Positions 49,279 to 58,881 are shown, numbered from the stretch's first letter. The stretch: DNA of 64,000 nucleotides from RGIG6353 sp964650465 (GCA_964650465.1 CAZYTA010000009.1:10101-74100); one strand, 5' to 3'. Numbers and translations: made by a program. Notes: generated by a model from the letters alone, not told the origin.

Positions 49279-49716
49279 TCACTTACTTCCTGTAGAGCCG
49301 AAGCCGCCAAGCCCCCTCACTGTATCCGAAAGCTCGTCAACCTCGTTGAATTCCACCTTCAAAAAAGGTACTATCGCCATCTGTGCAATACGCTCGCCCG
49401 ATGATATAACTCTGTCCTCGGCAGAGTGATTGTGAAGCGGCACCATTATCTCTCCTCTGTAGTCTGCATCTATAACTCCCACCTTATTTGCGGGAGCAAG
49501 TCCCTTCTTTGCAGCAAGACCGCTTCTTGCAAAGACAAGTCCTGCGTATCCTTCGGGAATTTCAGCGGCAATTCCAGTGTGAACAAGATAAGTTTCGCCA
49601 GCCTTCACGGTAACGTCTGAGTCAAGAAGTGCGTAAAGGTCAGCTCCTGCAGAATACTCGGTACCGTATGTTGGACATATAGCATTCGGAGAAATTTTTT
49701 TATAATTAATCTTCAT
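49279..49716 (-). CDS. dut: dUTP diphosphatase
   Basis: 145 residues, trimeric type. The five motifs are present: AGADLYALLDS, FARSGLAAKKGL, GVIDADYRGEI, RIAQMAIVPF and GLGGFGSTGSK at the end. It removes dUTP and provides dUMP. The ATG overlaps the LacI stop by one base. The partners on both sides are unrelated in function. Confidence 0.97.
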   Translation of the reverse strand: MKINYKKISPNAICPTYGTEYSAGADLYALLDSDVTVKAGETYLVHTGIAAEIPEGYAGLVFARSGLAAKKGLAPANKVGVIDADYRGEIMVPLHNHSAEDRVISSGERIAQMAIVPFLKVEFNEVDELSDTVRGLGGFGSTGSK

Positions 49717-50702
49717 TATGTAGTCTCTCTTTCAACAATATTACACTCTATTACCTGACGCTTGGGAGCTGTCTCCCCTGCTGCAACCTTAGCAAAAACA
49801 TCTGCCGCAAGTGCGCCAAGCTCATTGGGAAGATTATCAACAGACGTAAGCTCGGGGATAAGACAATAAGATAAATGTGAATTGTCATAGCCTGTCACAA
49901 CTATATCCTCGGGAATCTTATATCCGAATTCAAGGCTTGCCTTTACAGCGCCTACCGCAAGCTCATCCTCTGCACATATTATTGCGGTAATATCGGTATT
50001 GTTTTTGAGTATTTCGCCGGTTGCTTTTTTCGCATCTGCATAATAACGGTTGGAAAGATACATTATCTGATTTTCAATATCCAAGCCTACGTTACCAATG
50101 CCCTCACAAAATCCGCCAAGCTTCTTCATACCGCTGGGAGTACGGGTATCGTAAAGATACAAAAATCTTCTGTGTCCTCTGTCATAAAGCATTTTTACAA
50201 CGCCCGAAACGGTAGCCCTGTCATCAGTGAGCACCGAGTACATTCCCTCGGGCTCAAAATCGGTATTTATACCGATAACAGGCATCTTCTGCGCCGCCTT
50301 TGCAAGCACTTCAAGGGCGGGCGATTCCTGAAATTTGGAGCCGACAACAAAAAGAGCATCTATCCTTCTGCTGAGCATCATTGACACATATCGGCTTATC
50401 TCATTTATCGCATCTCCGATATTGTACAGTATCATATCGTAGCCCTGCTTTTTCATCTGCTTTTCAAGGACTGCTACAGCGCGGGAACCGTATATATCCT
50501 CTACATCAGGAAGAAGAACGCCAACTATCTTTACAGACTGTGAGTTGAGGTTCTTTGCGTAAACATTGGGTACATAGCCCTCTTCTTCGATTATTTTCAT
50601 TATAAGATCACGGGTCTTTTCTTTCACAGGTCCGCCATTGAGCGTTCTCGAAACGGTAGCAATGGAAACACCTGCTTTTTCAGCTATATCGTATATGTTC
50701 AA
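49716..50702 (-). CDS. LacI family transcriptional regulator
   Basis: 328 residues from TTG 50702, which has AGGAGGTC upstream and gives the standard opening NIYDIAEKAGVSIATVSRTL. The periplasmic-binding-like domain follows (VGVLLPDVEDIYGSRAVAVL, RRIDALFVVG, PEDIVVTGYDNSHLSYCLIP). No ligand can be read. It may regulate its own operon (dut, deacylase) or the sugar genes at 57-64 kb, where a TTAACGTTAA palindrome occurs. Confidence 0.93.
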   Translation of the reverse strand: MNIYDIAEKAGVSIATVSRTLNGGPVKEKTRDLIMKIIEEEGYVPNVYAKNLNSQSVKIVGVLLPDVEDIYGSRAVAVLEKQMKKQGYDMILYNIGDAINEISRYVSMMLSRRIDALFVVGSKFQESPALEVLAKAAQKMPVIGINTDFEPEGMYSVLTDDRATVSGVVKMLYDRGHRRFLYLYDTRTPSGMKKLGGFCEGIGNVGLDIENQIMYLSNRYYADAKKATGEILKNNTDITAIICAEDELAVGAVKASLEFGYKIPEDIVVTGYDNSHLSYCLIPELTSVDNLPNELGALAADVFAKVAAGETAPKRQVIECNIVERETT

Positions 50703-50728
50703 TTTTGACCTCCTGTAGCTTTTTTCTA

Positions 50729-50757
50729 ATTTTATCACACATTTTCCAATATGTCAA
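50729..50757 (-). promoter_or_regulatory. Sigma-A promoter for lacI-type regulator operon
   Basis: Minus strand: TTGACA (50752-50757), 17-nt spacer, TAAAAT (50729-50734), 27 nt before the TTG start. Confidence 0.75.
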
Positions 50758-50816
50758 AGGAAACTGTTGCATTTTCGCATTTCTTTTGTTAAAATTACAG
50801 AAAGGAGTTGATTGTT

Positions 50817-51359
50817 TTGAAATATATTATTGCATCCGACATTCACGGGTCGGCGTATTGGTGCAAAAAGCTTATTGAAGCTTTTGAGGAAGAAAAAGGT
50901 GACAGACTTATACTTCTCGGAGATATTCTCTATCACGGACCGAGAAATGACCTGCCCGAGGGATACGCCCCAAAGGAGGTAATTGAAATGCTGAATTCCT
51001 TGAAGGGAAAGGTAATTTCGGTAAGAGGTAACTGTGAGGCAGAGGTTGACCAGATGGTGCTTTCTTTCCCTTGCCTTGCCGATTATACAATGATACCTTA
51101 TGAAAGCAAGACAGTATTCCTCACTCACGGTCACATATACAACGAAAACAGCCTTCCACCCCTTTGCGAGGGTGACGTACTTGTACACGGTCACACCCAT
51201 ATACCCGTCTGTGAGAAGCGTGACGGATATATTCTCATAAATCCGGGTTCTGTATCCATCCCAAAAGAAAACTCACACCACGGATATGCGGTATTTGAAA
51301 ACGGCGGATTTGTGCTGAAGGATTTTGAAGGAAACGTAAAACGCAGTATACAAATATAA
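50817..51359 (+). CDS. yfcE: YfcE family phosphodiesterase
   Basis: 180 residues from TTG 50817, 9 nt after AAAGGAG; a TTG three codons earlier overlaps that site. The opening KYIIASDIHGSAYW, then LILLGDILYHGPRND, SVRGNCEAEVD, FLTHGHIYN and LVHGHTHIPV are the complete metal site. GPRNDLPEGY (near 40) and NPGSVSIPKENS are typical of the true YfcE subgroup, closer than the gene at 14.2 kb. It acts on phosphodiesters in vitro. A shared terminator follows. Confidence 0.93.
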   Translation: MKYIIASDIHGSAYWCKKLIEAFEEEKGDRLILLGDILYHGPRNDLPEGYAPKEVIEMLNSLKGKVISVRGNCEAEVDQMVLSFPCLADYTMIPYESKTVFLTHGHIYNENSLPPLCEGDVLVHGHTHIPVCEKRDGYILINPGSVSIPKENSHHGYAVFENGGFVLKDFEGNVKRSIQI

Positions 51360-51377
51360 GCATCAATAAACAAATCA

Positions 51378-51406
51378 GGGTCACGGCGATTTGCCGTGAC
51401 CCTTTA
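51378..51406. terminator. Bidirectional terminator between yfcE and giant esterase gene
   Basis: 10-bp stem GGGTCACGGC/GCCGTGACCC (51378-51387 with 51393-51402), then TTTAT. Confidence 0.8.
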
Positions 51407-51412
51407 TCGTTG

Positions 51413-54400
51413 TTAATTCCACTGCCAAAGGCTTTCGTCTTCGGTTGTTGTTTCGTTATCTGTGGGAATATAGATTGAACTTGTTTCGCAAGTTTCACCC
51501 TCGATTGTATAAACAATGTTAATGTAGAAGCCTGCGGCATCTGCAGGTATGGTACCGCTGACGATACCTGCTTCTCTGTCAACTGTAAGACATGTTGTAT
51601 CTGTCTGCCAATATGGTGTAAGGAACTTGTATGCCGCCCCCCATCCGAACTTGTCAAATACACTGTAGGTCATAGGTGCGGTGATATAATGTACCTTTGC
51701 GGTAATATCACCTGTTATATCCTCCGGGATATTGAGCTTACAGTTTACTGTCTTACTCTTTGGCTGGTCTGCAAAGGTAATAAGTCCGTTCCTACCGTAG
51801 GTTACCCAATCGGCAAACCAGAAGCTGTGCTTCTTTCTGAATACAGAGCCGTGTGAGTGTGACCAGTTGCCAAGCATGAGAAGTGATGTCTTATCGTTAA
51901 AGGAAGCGGTGTGCTGATATGACATATAGTACGCGGGAACACAGAAATTGTTATCATCGTTGTATGCGTACCAGAAGATGGGCATTTTAGCATTATCGAG
52001 ATTTCTCTCTGCCGCCCAAAGTGAATTAACATACTCATTATTGAAATTAGAGAAGGCGTGCATATCGTTTCCGAGATATGCTGTTCCGTAGACGGGAATA
52101 GCAAAGGAATAGCGGTTGTCGTAGCCGATTACCTGAGATGTCATTGTACCGCCCCACGAAACGCCTGTAATACCGATATTGGCATCATCAACTCTTTCGT
52201 CAGCTCTGAGGATGTTGGAAGCAAGGATTACCTGGCTGAGACCGTGGTATGCCCACTGCTCTGACACGGGTGTGTAGGATGTGGGATAGCTTCTGCCCGG
52301 TGCGCTTACATATCCGTCCTCAACAAAGTCACCCGAGATACCGTAGGTGAAGTTTGAGTTTTCAGCTTCGGTGTAGGTAACAGTGCCTGCTGTGGGGAAA
52401 CAGCCTGTGGTTTCCATGGCGATAGCGGCATAGCCTCTGTCATTCCAAAGCTTTACCCATTCTGCGTAAGGATGTCCGCCGCCGCCGTGTACAAGCACGA
52501 TAGCGGGTACGGGGGAATCTGCCGTTGCACCTTCGGGGAAGCCGACATATGCAAATATCTTGGTTTTTCCGCCCTTGTATTCAAAGCCGTCATAAGTAAT
52601 AGCCTTGATGTGTGTATAGCCGTCCTTGGTAGGAGCATAGTCGGGAACCTCTTTCCATACAGGAGTAGTTTCCTTAGCGAGTGTCATCGCTGCCCAAATT
52701 TCCGCTCTCTGTCCCTGATTCTGTGCAATTACAGAATACCCGTCAGATTCTTTGTAGTAATTATAAAGTGATTTAATAAGATTTGCCAACCTTGTGTCCT
52801 CACTGTTAATCTGTTTTTCGATATAGTTTGTTACGCTGTAAGTTACACTTCCGTGTACACCGTTATCCGAGCCATAAAGCTCAAGAGTATACTTGTTATT
52901 CATTTTATGAGCCGGAATATTAGTAATGTCATAGCAGGCAAATGTTAAATTTGCACCGTCTGTGAGTATAGTGGGCTCAATAACTTCTTCGTTGAAGTAT
53001 GCGGTATACTGAGAAAATGCCGTCTTGTCGGTAACTTCAAAGTAATGACGCATGGTTGTAACACCCTCAAGGAGAAGTGATGTACCGTAATATGTTGCGC
53101 CTTCAAGCTCATCAACTACTTTGGCAGCCTCAACCTCACCGAGAGTTGTGCTTACATCGGGAAGTGCGGCTTCGTTTGCCTTGTAGAAATAGTTTCTTGC
53201 ATATGCGGTATAGCTTTCAATTGCCTCTATTACCCCGAGAGCCGCAATGCAGTCCTCGTCTCCGCTTTCTGCCAAAGCCTTAAGCGACTCGATATAGTAA
53301 GGAACGCTTGTTTTTGCAGTATGAGTAGAGTTGTCCGCTTTATTGGTTACAGAAGCATAAACCTCAAATGTATCCGAATCCTTGGGATATACGGGGATAA
53401 TGAAGTAAAGGTTGCCCTCTGTAGACTTAATAACCTCAGCATCGCTGTTTTCGTATACCGTAGCGTTTGTTGTCTTATCAACTACTCTGTAAGAAGCAGT
53501 GTAATCAACGTTTGTATTAGCACCGAAGTAGACCTTGATACCGATTGCGCCGTCAAGGACGAGGCTTGTACCCTCAAGAACTACATCCGCGGTAGTGAAG
53601 GGCTTGAGGTTGATAAGCTCGGGATAGGTATCGTCGCCTACAAGCTTGATGTAGTAGGAGCCAAAGGCTGTAAATTCAACTGTATCGCCTTCAAACTCTG
53701 TCCAAGTGCCGTTTATTGCAGTTGCCCAAGCATACTTAGCTCCGCTTACATAGTTTGTGATACGGAGTCCGTTGGGGTTGCTCTCAAGAGCCTCGTATTT
53801 AGGTGCTCTGGGGTCATTTGCGATGGTCAGCGAGTAACGGTTTTCTCCGTCTGCGCTGAGACCTGTATTGTTTGAATTCTTATTTGCAAGGGTAACATCC
53901 TCATGGAGAATGAGGTTTGCAAAGGTAATACCATATGAGGTATTCGCAGTATTTGTAGTAAAGCTTCCCGTGAGAGCGTTACCGTTTGCATCGGTCAGAG
54001 TATCGAATAAGTAAAGCTCAATGGCTGTGATATAGCCCTTCTTATCGTTAAGCTCGGAAAGGTTGAATACAAAGCCGGGTGATGAAGTGAATTTACAATT
54101 CGTAATAACATCATAATATGCAACATCGCCGCCTTCCACATAAACTCTTGCACGAGTGTTGGTATAATTAACCGTTGCGCCGTCACAGGTGAAGGTAGTG
54201 CCGTTTCTGATGGTTGCGCTGATGTTGACAAGCTCGGAAAGAGGAACGATTTCGGTATCTCTCAAAATGTAGTGATAGCCGTAGTCCTGATACGTCTTGT
54301 CCTCCAGCCAGGTCTTTGCAAAGTTGGCATAGATTTCTATACCTGTGTCTGTGAATTTCTTATCGTCGTTGGTATAATTGTCCCAGTCAAAGAGCTGTGC

Positions 54401-57148
54401 GCCTGTCTTTGTACCTGTCCAAAGTCCCTTTGTCATTGTTGTTGAGCCTGAGACGGTAGCGAAAACCACAGTGCCTGCATGCTTGCCGGGTACATATATT
54501 ATCTGCAGGTCGGAGTCAAATACCGTTGAACCGTTACCCAGCGCCTTTACTGCCCATATACCGGGAGTAAGAGTTGCTGTTGTAAAGGTGGTGTATTCGG
54601 GAGTTACGCCGTAGCCGAGCTGTGCATAAGCCAGAGTTTCGCCGTCGGGAGCTGTAATCACGCCGTTTTCATCAAGAGCGAGGTTGGGAGTTTCCTTTAC
54701 CCCCTCAAAGGTAATGGTTGCAGCTTCACTTCCCAGCTTGTTTCCGTATGCAGTAGCACGAACTGTGTATGTACCTACATCGCTTACCTCAAAGGAGGAA
54801 GCACCCTTATCCAGTGTTATCCATCCGGAAGTTGCGCTCTTATACTGATATGTTGAATCTACCGTTGCATTTGTAATCTTGATTATGTATTTGCCGTCTT
54901 TGTTTTCAACGGAAAGTGTGGGAGCTTCAGCCTTATAGGCAAGGACAAGCTCGTACTTGTGGTTTCCGTTTGTGTCGATACCCGAATGTCCGTAGCCGCT
55001 TGTATTGAGGGTAATAGAAGAATCCACAATTTTGAGAGGAGACAATCTGATAGCATAGGAAATCGAGGAATCTATGTAAGGATCGGTAATCTTATTTCCG
55101 CTTGCATCATAAAGCTCATACAAGGGATAATACTCGAGAGCAACCACATATCCTTCCTTGTCGGCAAGTGTGGAAAGCGCCATAGGCATTGAGGTGCTGT
55201 GAGTTGCATCGGTAAGTATATCGTAGTAAGGTACGGTTGCACCTACAACATGCACACGGGTGAGAGACTTACCCTTTGTAATCTGTGTTTTAGTGCCGTT
55301 TGCATCATTGTAATAGTATTTAGTTGTATTGATACCCGAAACGGCTATGTCGTTAAGGGCTGATACGGGGATTATTTCTTCATCGCTGAAAAGATATTTG
55401 TAGCCGTAGGTATTATATGTCTTATCTGTGAAATCAGTTTGCGCAAGCTGATAGTAAAGCTCGATATTTGTATTTCCGTATGCTGTGGGATTATCAGCCT
55501 TCTTCCATACATACCAGAAGTCAAACAATGTGGGATTTCGCAATACACCTGTCCAACGGCTTTCAACAAAATCTCTGCCCGTTGCTGTTGCAAATATTAC
55601 TGTACCGGCATCCTCCCCTTCTATGTAGAAGTACTGAGGTGCGGAGGCGGCAAGTAATTCGTCTGCCCCGCGTCTTACAGCCCATACACCTGCAGTAAGA
55701 GTAGCTGTTGTAAGAGTCTTGTAATCGGGTGTTACGCCGTAGCCAAGCTTTGCAATTTCATACACTTCACCCTCGGGTGCTGTGAGTGTGTAGCCTTCAC
55801 CCAGCTTGAGTGTGGGTGTGGGCATTACACTATCAAGCTTTATCTTCGCTATAACACTGTCCGATTCGCCTTCCGCACCGACAGCCTTAACAAACCAGTA
55901 GCCCATTGTTGTTACTTCAAAAGAGCTGCTGCCTGAGTCAAGTGTAGCCCAGCCGCTTGTTTCGCTCTTGTACTTATAGGCAGTGTCGGAGTTTGCATTG
56001 GTAATAGTTATAACAAACTTGCCGTTGACATAATCATAAACAAGCTCGGGAGTTTCTGCCTGCTCTGTGATAACGTATTCATCGGGGTGAAGTGCGGGCA
56101 TGAACTGAGTGTTTAAAAATCTGAGATTCTGTGTTGCGTTTGTATTGGAGTGGAAAACAGCTGTGAACTTCGTTGCATCCTCGATATAGGCGAAGGGGCG
56201 AAGCTCAATGCCTATTACCCAGCCATCTGCGGGAAGCCCTTCAATGGATTGAACATCAACTGTATGCGTCACTGCCTTCTTGCTTGAATTTATAACGAAG
56301 GCATCACTTGTCCATGTGTGCTTTGAAATTGTACCGTCGGTATTTGCAACATAGAATATTGCCTTTGCATAGATATTTGATGTTGAACGCAAGGCACCCT
56401 GCTGCTGAAGCGAGGTAAAAACAAAGGTCTTCATCTCGCTTACGGGGATAATTTCCTTTTCTGTCAGGGCATAGCGGACAATATTGTTTTCATACCTTGT
56501 TTTTGCATAATTCTGATTTTCCAGAAGTGCGGCAGCTATTCCCTCGTCATCAAGTGTGCCGTAGTAGCCGTTTACAAGGGTATAGACATCGCTGTCAGTA
56601 CCGAAATTTGTCTCATAAAGGGCAAGAGTCTCGGTCTTGTCGTTTGAATAGAGATAGATTTTTTCGGCATAAGCTGCAACTACATTATAATACGGAAGAG
56701 TGTGGTACTTCTGAACCACATAACTAAAATCTCTTATGGTTTTGGTGAGTCCTTCACCTGTCCATGTTCCCGGAATCCAGTTTGTGGTGTTAGAAAGCTT
56801 ATGCATCTCATAATCGCCTTTTGAGTGAGAAATGGTTTCCAAGCTTCCGAGAACAGCTCTGTCAGCATATTCACCGCGAACATAGTCAAGCACCTTGTCG
56901 GTACCCTGGGCATCCTTTGCTACATAGTAAAGACCTGTAAGGTCCATGTCATTGGTAAGGAGCTGATACTCCCCTGCCTCAAACCCGTCGCCTGTTGAAT
57001 TGATGGTGACACTTGCAACATAGCGTTCCTCCGCTTCGGGAACAACTATCTCAAGCTCGTCATCATCAAGCTGCAGGTCGTCTGCAATTGCTGTTATTGC
57101 AAAAACAGACACAAGAAGCACAAGTGTAAAAAGCCAAAGTTTTCTCAT
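51413..57148 (-). CDS. Giant secreted protein with tandem beta modules and C-terminal acetyl-esterase-like domain
   Basis: 1911 residues from ATG 57148 with AGGAGG upstream. A signal peptide (RKLWLFTLVLLVSVFAITAIA) is followed by an acidic region. Three modules of about 370 residues, starting near 30, 370 and 740, share motifs such as EEIIPVSAL/EIIPVSEM/EIVPLSEL and the Ig-like YKSETSGW/YKSATSGW; a partial fourth Ig-like unit lies near 1113. The last 420 residues are an alpha/beta hydrolase resembling acetyl xylan esterase/cephalosporin C deacetylase: GVSWGGTM (Ser near 1663), YAYNDDNN (Asp near 1730), NWSHSHG (His near 1763). No LPXTG, SLH or dockerin is seen. The modules may bind glycan. 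Substrate unknown. Confidence 0.82.
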   Translation of the reverse strand: MRKLWLFTLVLLVSVFAITAIADDLQLDDDELEIVVPEAEERYVASVTINSTGDGFEAGEYQLLTNDMDLTGLYYVAKDAQGTDKVLDYVRGEYADRAVLGSLETISHSKGDYEMHKLSNTTNWIPGTWTGEGLTKTIRDFSYVVQKYHTLPYYNVVAAYAEKIYLYSNDKTETLALYETNFGTDSDVYTLVNGYYGTLDDEGIAAALLENQNYAKTRYENNIVRYALTEKEIIPVSEMKTFVFTSLQQQGALRSTSNIYAKAIFYVANTDGTISKHTWTSDAFVINSSKKAVTHTVDVQSIEGLPADGWVIGIELRPFAYIEDATKFTAVFHSNTNATQNLRFLNTQFMPALHPDEYVITEQAETPELVYDYVNGKFVITITNANSDTAYKYKSETSGWATLDSGSSSFEVTTMGYWFVKAVGAEGESDSVIAKIKLDSVMPTPTLKLGEGYTLTAPEGEVYEIAKLGYGVTPDYKTLTTATLTAGVWAVRRGADELLAASAPQYFYIEGEDAGTVIFATATGRDFVESRWTGVLRNPTLFDFWYVWKKADNPTAYGNTNIELYYQLAQTDFTDKTYNTYGYKYLFSDEEIIPVSALNDIAVSGINTTKYYYNDANGTKTQITKGKSLTRVHVVGATVPYYDILTDATHSTSMPMALSTLADKEGYVVALEYYPLYELYDASGNKITDPYIDSSISYAIRLSPLKIVDSSITLNTSGYGHSGIDTNGNHKYELVLAYKAEAPTLSVENKDGKYIIKITNATVDSTYQYKSATSGWITLDKGASSFEVSDVGTYTVRATAYGNKLGSEAATITFEGVKETPNLALDENGVITAPDGETLAYAQLGYGVTPEYTTFTTATLTPGIWAVKALGNGSTVFDSDLQIIYVPGKHAGTVVFATVSGSTTMTKGLWTGTKTGAQLFDWDNYTNDDKKFTDTGIEIYANFAKTWLEDKTYQDYGYHYILRDTEIVPLSELVNISATIRNGTTFTCDGATVNYTNTRARVYVEGGDVAYYDVITNCKFTSSPGFVFNLSELNDKKGYITAIELYLFDTLTDANGNALTGSFTTNTANTSYGITFANLILHEDVTLANKNSNNTGLSADGENRYSLTIANDPRAPKYEALESNPNGLRITNYVSGAKYAWATAINGTWTEFEGDTVEFTAFGSYYIKLVGDDTYPELINLKPFTTADVVLEGTSLVLDGAIGIKVYFGANTNVDYTASYRVVDKTTNATVYENSDAEVIKSTEGNLYFIIPVYPKDSDTFEVYASVTNKADNSTHTAKTSVPYYIESLKALAESGDEDCIAALGVIEAIESYTAYARNYFYKANEAALPDVSTTLGEVEAAKVVDELEGATYYGTSLLLEGVTTMRHYFEVTDKTAFSQYTAYFNEEVIEPTILTDGANLTFACYDITNIPAHKMNNKYTLELYGSDNGVHGSVTYSVTNYIEKQINSEDTRLANLIKSLYNYYKESDGYSVIAQNQGQRAEIWAAMTLAKETTPVWKEVPDYAPTKDGYTHIKAITYDGFEYKGGKTKIFAYVGFPEGATADSPVPAIVLVHGGGGHPYAEWVKLWNDRGYAAIAMETTGCFPTAGTVTYTEAENSNFTYGISGDFVEDGYVSAPGRSYPTSYTPVSEQWAYHGLSQVILASNILRADERVDDANIGITGVSWGGTMTSQVIGYDNRYSFAIPVYGTAYLGNDMHAFSNFNNEYVNSLWAAERNLDNAKMPIFWYAYNDDNNFCVPAYYMSYQHTASFNDKTSLLMLGNWSHSHGSVFRKKHSFWFADWVTYGRNGLITFADQPKSKTVNCKLNIPEDITGDITAKVHYITAPMTYSVFDKFGWGAAYKFLTPYWQTDTTCLTVDREAGIVSGTIPADAAGFYINIVYTIEGETCETSSIYIPTDNETTTEDESLWQWN

Positions 57149-57185
57149 GGTATTCCTCCTGAAATTTTTTATTGTATTTGATGTG

Positions 57186-57294
57186 TATAAAACTCCTCGA
57201 AACCATCCTCGCCGTTTTATCCTGTTTGGATACATATATGGCTACGATAGGCGAGCATTGTCGGCGGCGACTCGCCGCTTTTTTATTTTAATTT
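57186..57294 (+). repeat. Dispersed CTCGCC/GGCGAG element, copy 5
   Basis: CTCGCC at 57208-57213, GGCGAG at 57250-57255, terminal hairpin (57264-57278, GCGGC/GCCGC) containing a second CTCGCC, and TTTTTT. It lies antisense in the presumed 5' UTR of the giant esterase gene, between its promoter and ribosome site. Confidence 0.82.
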
Positions 57295-57319
57295 AAAACA
57301 AATAATGAATCACAAATTC

Positions 57320-57347
57320 ATTATAACATTACCACAATAAATGTCAA
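57320..57347 (-). promoter_or_regulatory. Strong sigma-A promoter for giant esterase gene
   Basis: Minus strand: TTGACA (57342-57347), 16-nt spacer, TATAAT (57320-57325). Both boxes are perfect. The 5' UTR would be about 165 nt and includes the reverse complement of repeat copy 5. Confidence 0.8.
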
Positions 57348-57438
57348 TATACAAAACATCTTTTTTTACAATACTGCCAAATCCTTTTGTACAAAATTGC
57401 CATAATAATAACAAAACACTAATTTATTATCAAATTGC

Positions 57439-57530
57439 AAAAAAGAGGCGAGCCGCCGCTGATATAACCTATGGATATAGCCAAACAAAATAAAACGGCG
57501 AGGTGGTTTTGAGAAATTTCCTATAAAACG
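57439..57530 (-). repeat. Dispersed CTCGCC element, copy 6 (internal deletion)
   Basis: Read on the minus strand: ATAGGAAATT..., ACCTCGCCGTTTTAT, TTTGG, then GGCGGCTCGCC and TTTTTT (57439-57444). The central GGCGAG is missing. It immediately follows the second dispersed repeat. The stretch 57348-57438 is A/T-rich and otherwise empty. Confidence 0.75.
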
Positions 57531-57535
57531 AAAAG

Positions 57536-57655
57536 AGGCTGTAAAAAAACTCAAACAGAGTATTTTTACAGCCCCGACTTATAGGGATATCCGAAGCCTA
57601 TCAGCGTACGATTGTACGGTACGAGCGGTGGACTTTGCTGTTTTTACAGCACTTT
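57536..57655 (+). repeat. Second dispersed repeat, copy 2
   Basis: An inverted repeat GGCTGTAAAAAAACTC/GAGTATTTTTACAGCC (57537-57574 region; one mismatch) matches the repeat at 30.7 kb. CGACTTATAGGGATA and CCGAAGCCTATCAGCGTACG with ATTGTACGGTA follow in the same order. It ends in a GCTGTTTTTACAGC hairpin (near 57637). On the minus strand the whole can terminate the oxidoreductase gene, which stops 4 nt away. Confidence 0.8.
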
Positions 57656-57658
57656 TTG

Positions 57659-58681
57659 TCAATTTATCTTCTTTTCAAGGATAAGCTCAGACATGTCCAT
57701 TGACTTTGCGGCATCAGCAATTGTACAGAGAGGTTCTCTGTTATTGATAATAGCCTGAATAAAGTCAACGTTTTCAGCCTTGTAGCCGTAGTAGTGAGAG
57801 TATTCTTTATTGCCCGCAAGCTCAATAGCGTCAAGTGTTTCCATTTCGGGTACGCCCATTCCGCCGCCTGATGCAGCAGCAGAGTAAAGGGATGCACCCT
57901 TGTTATAGAATATCTTTGCATTGGCAAGCATATCACCAAATCCGAGGTTTACATATGCATAAGCGCCGGGACCGTGAATCTCAAGGTCATGCAAACGGGT
58001 TGCTGTCTGATAATTTGCACGAAGTGTACCTGTAATACCGTTTTCAAAGGTCATAATACTGGTCCATGCGTTGTCAACGGGAGAATTAAATTTGCCGATA
58101 ATCGTTGCAACATCCTGAGGCTCCGAGCCTACTGCAAAGCGGAGAAGGTCCACTGCATGGATAATATCAGAGGTATATGCACTGATATAATGCCAAGCCT
58201 TGTCTATTTCGCAGAACTTCATAAAGCGGCAATCAATCTGGGTAATTTCGGTAGCGGCTCTTACCCTTTTCAGAACCTCCTGAATGAGAGGCATATGACG
58301 TCTGTTCATTGCAACAGCGCAAATCTTGCCCATTTCCTTTGCGGTTCTTTCAAGAGAATGTGCCTGATATGCATTTATGCCCGCAGGCTTTTCCGTAAGT
58401 ACGTGCTTACCCGCTCTGAGACAGTCGTTTACAACCCAATATGCACGCTCAGGGTTTACAAGAACAACAACAGCGTCGAGGTCTTCCTTTTCAAGCATCT
58501 CGTGATGAAGGGCATATGTCTTTTTAACGCCGAACTTTTCTGCGAGTGCCTTTGCCTTTTCCTCGTAGAGGTCGCAAATTGCAACTATTTCCGCCTCTTC
58601 AATTTCGGAAATACAAGGAACATGAATGAAGGATGCCATTCCTCCTGCTCCTATTACTCCAAGTTTTACTTTCTGTGCCAT
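57659..58681 (-). CDS. Gfo/Idh/MocA family oxidoreductase 1
   Basis: 340 residues from ATG 58681 with GGGAGG upstream; a longer frame covers the promoter and is not used. The NAD(P) loop is KLGVIGAGGMASFIHVP. The catalytic-site motif is LTEKPAGIN (EKP, near residue 100). The C-terminal half is the alpha/beta substrate domain (TFENGITGTLRANYQTATRL). Substrate likely a sugar or cyclitol, not determinable. It has its own consensus promoter with a palindrome. It is downstream of the AraC-flanked oxidoreductase but separated by a terminator. Confidence 0.9.
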   Translation of the reverse strand: MAQKVKLGVIGAGGMASFIHVPCISEIEEAEIVAICDLYEEKAKALAEKFGVKKTYALHHEMLEKEDLDAVVVLVNPERAYWVVNDCLRAGKHVLTEKPAGINAYQAHSLERTAKEMGKICAVAMNRRHMPLIQEVLKRVRAATEITQIDCRFMKFCEIDKAWHYISAYTSDIIHAVDLLRFAVGSEPQDVATIIGKFNSPVDNAWTSIMTFENGITGTLRANYQTATRLHDLEIHGPGAYAYVNLGFGDMLANAKIFYNKGASLYSAAASGGGMGVPEMETLDAIELAGNKEYSHYYGYKAENVDFIQAIINNREPLCTIADAAKSMDMSELILEKKIN

Positions 58682-58763
58682 AATAATTTCCTCCCTAAAG
58701 GTTATAAATATATTTTTGTCTTGTCTATTAATACAATCAATATCAATAAGGTTTACGAGAGTA

Positions 58764-58806
58764 ATAATATCATACAAAAAAGCATTTGTCAAGCGGTTAA
58801 CGTTAA
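58764..58806 (-). promoter_or_regulatory. Promoter and LacI-type palindrome before oxidoreductase 1
   Basis: Minus strand: TTGACA (58787-58792), 17-nt spacer, TATTAT (58764-58769), a near-consensus promoter. The perfect palindrome TTAACGTTAA (58797-58806), with a central CG, lies 4 nt upstream of the -35, a position suitable for a LacI-family regulator. Confidence 0.7.
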
Positions 58807-58843
58807 AAAATTACCCTTTGTTTCGGAATTATTTTTATGCAGC

Positions 58844-58881
58844 AAAAAAAGAGGCACAACACTCGGTTATGCCCCTTTTTT
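58844..58881 (-). terminator. Terminator of oxidoreductase 2
   Basis: Stem GGGGCATAAC with GTTGTGCCTC (minus strand, with G-U pairs), then TTTTTT. It lies 20 nt after the stop codon. Confidence 0.8.

Noticed and set aside
57149..57235. Longer N-terminus for the giant esterase
   Set aside because: It would be translated from the repeat element and would bury the signal peptide. AGGAGG precedes the ATG at 57148.
57186..57655. Insertion sequence remnants in the repeat-rich gap
   Set aside because: No transposase-like reading frame or matching terminal inverted repeats were found; the elements are short and end in terminator-like hairpins.
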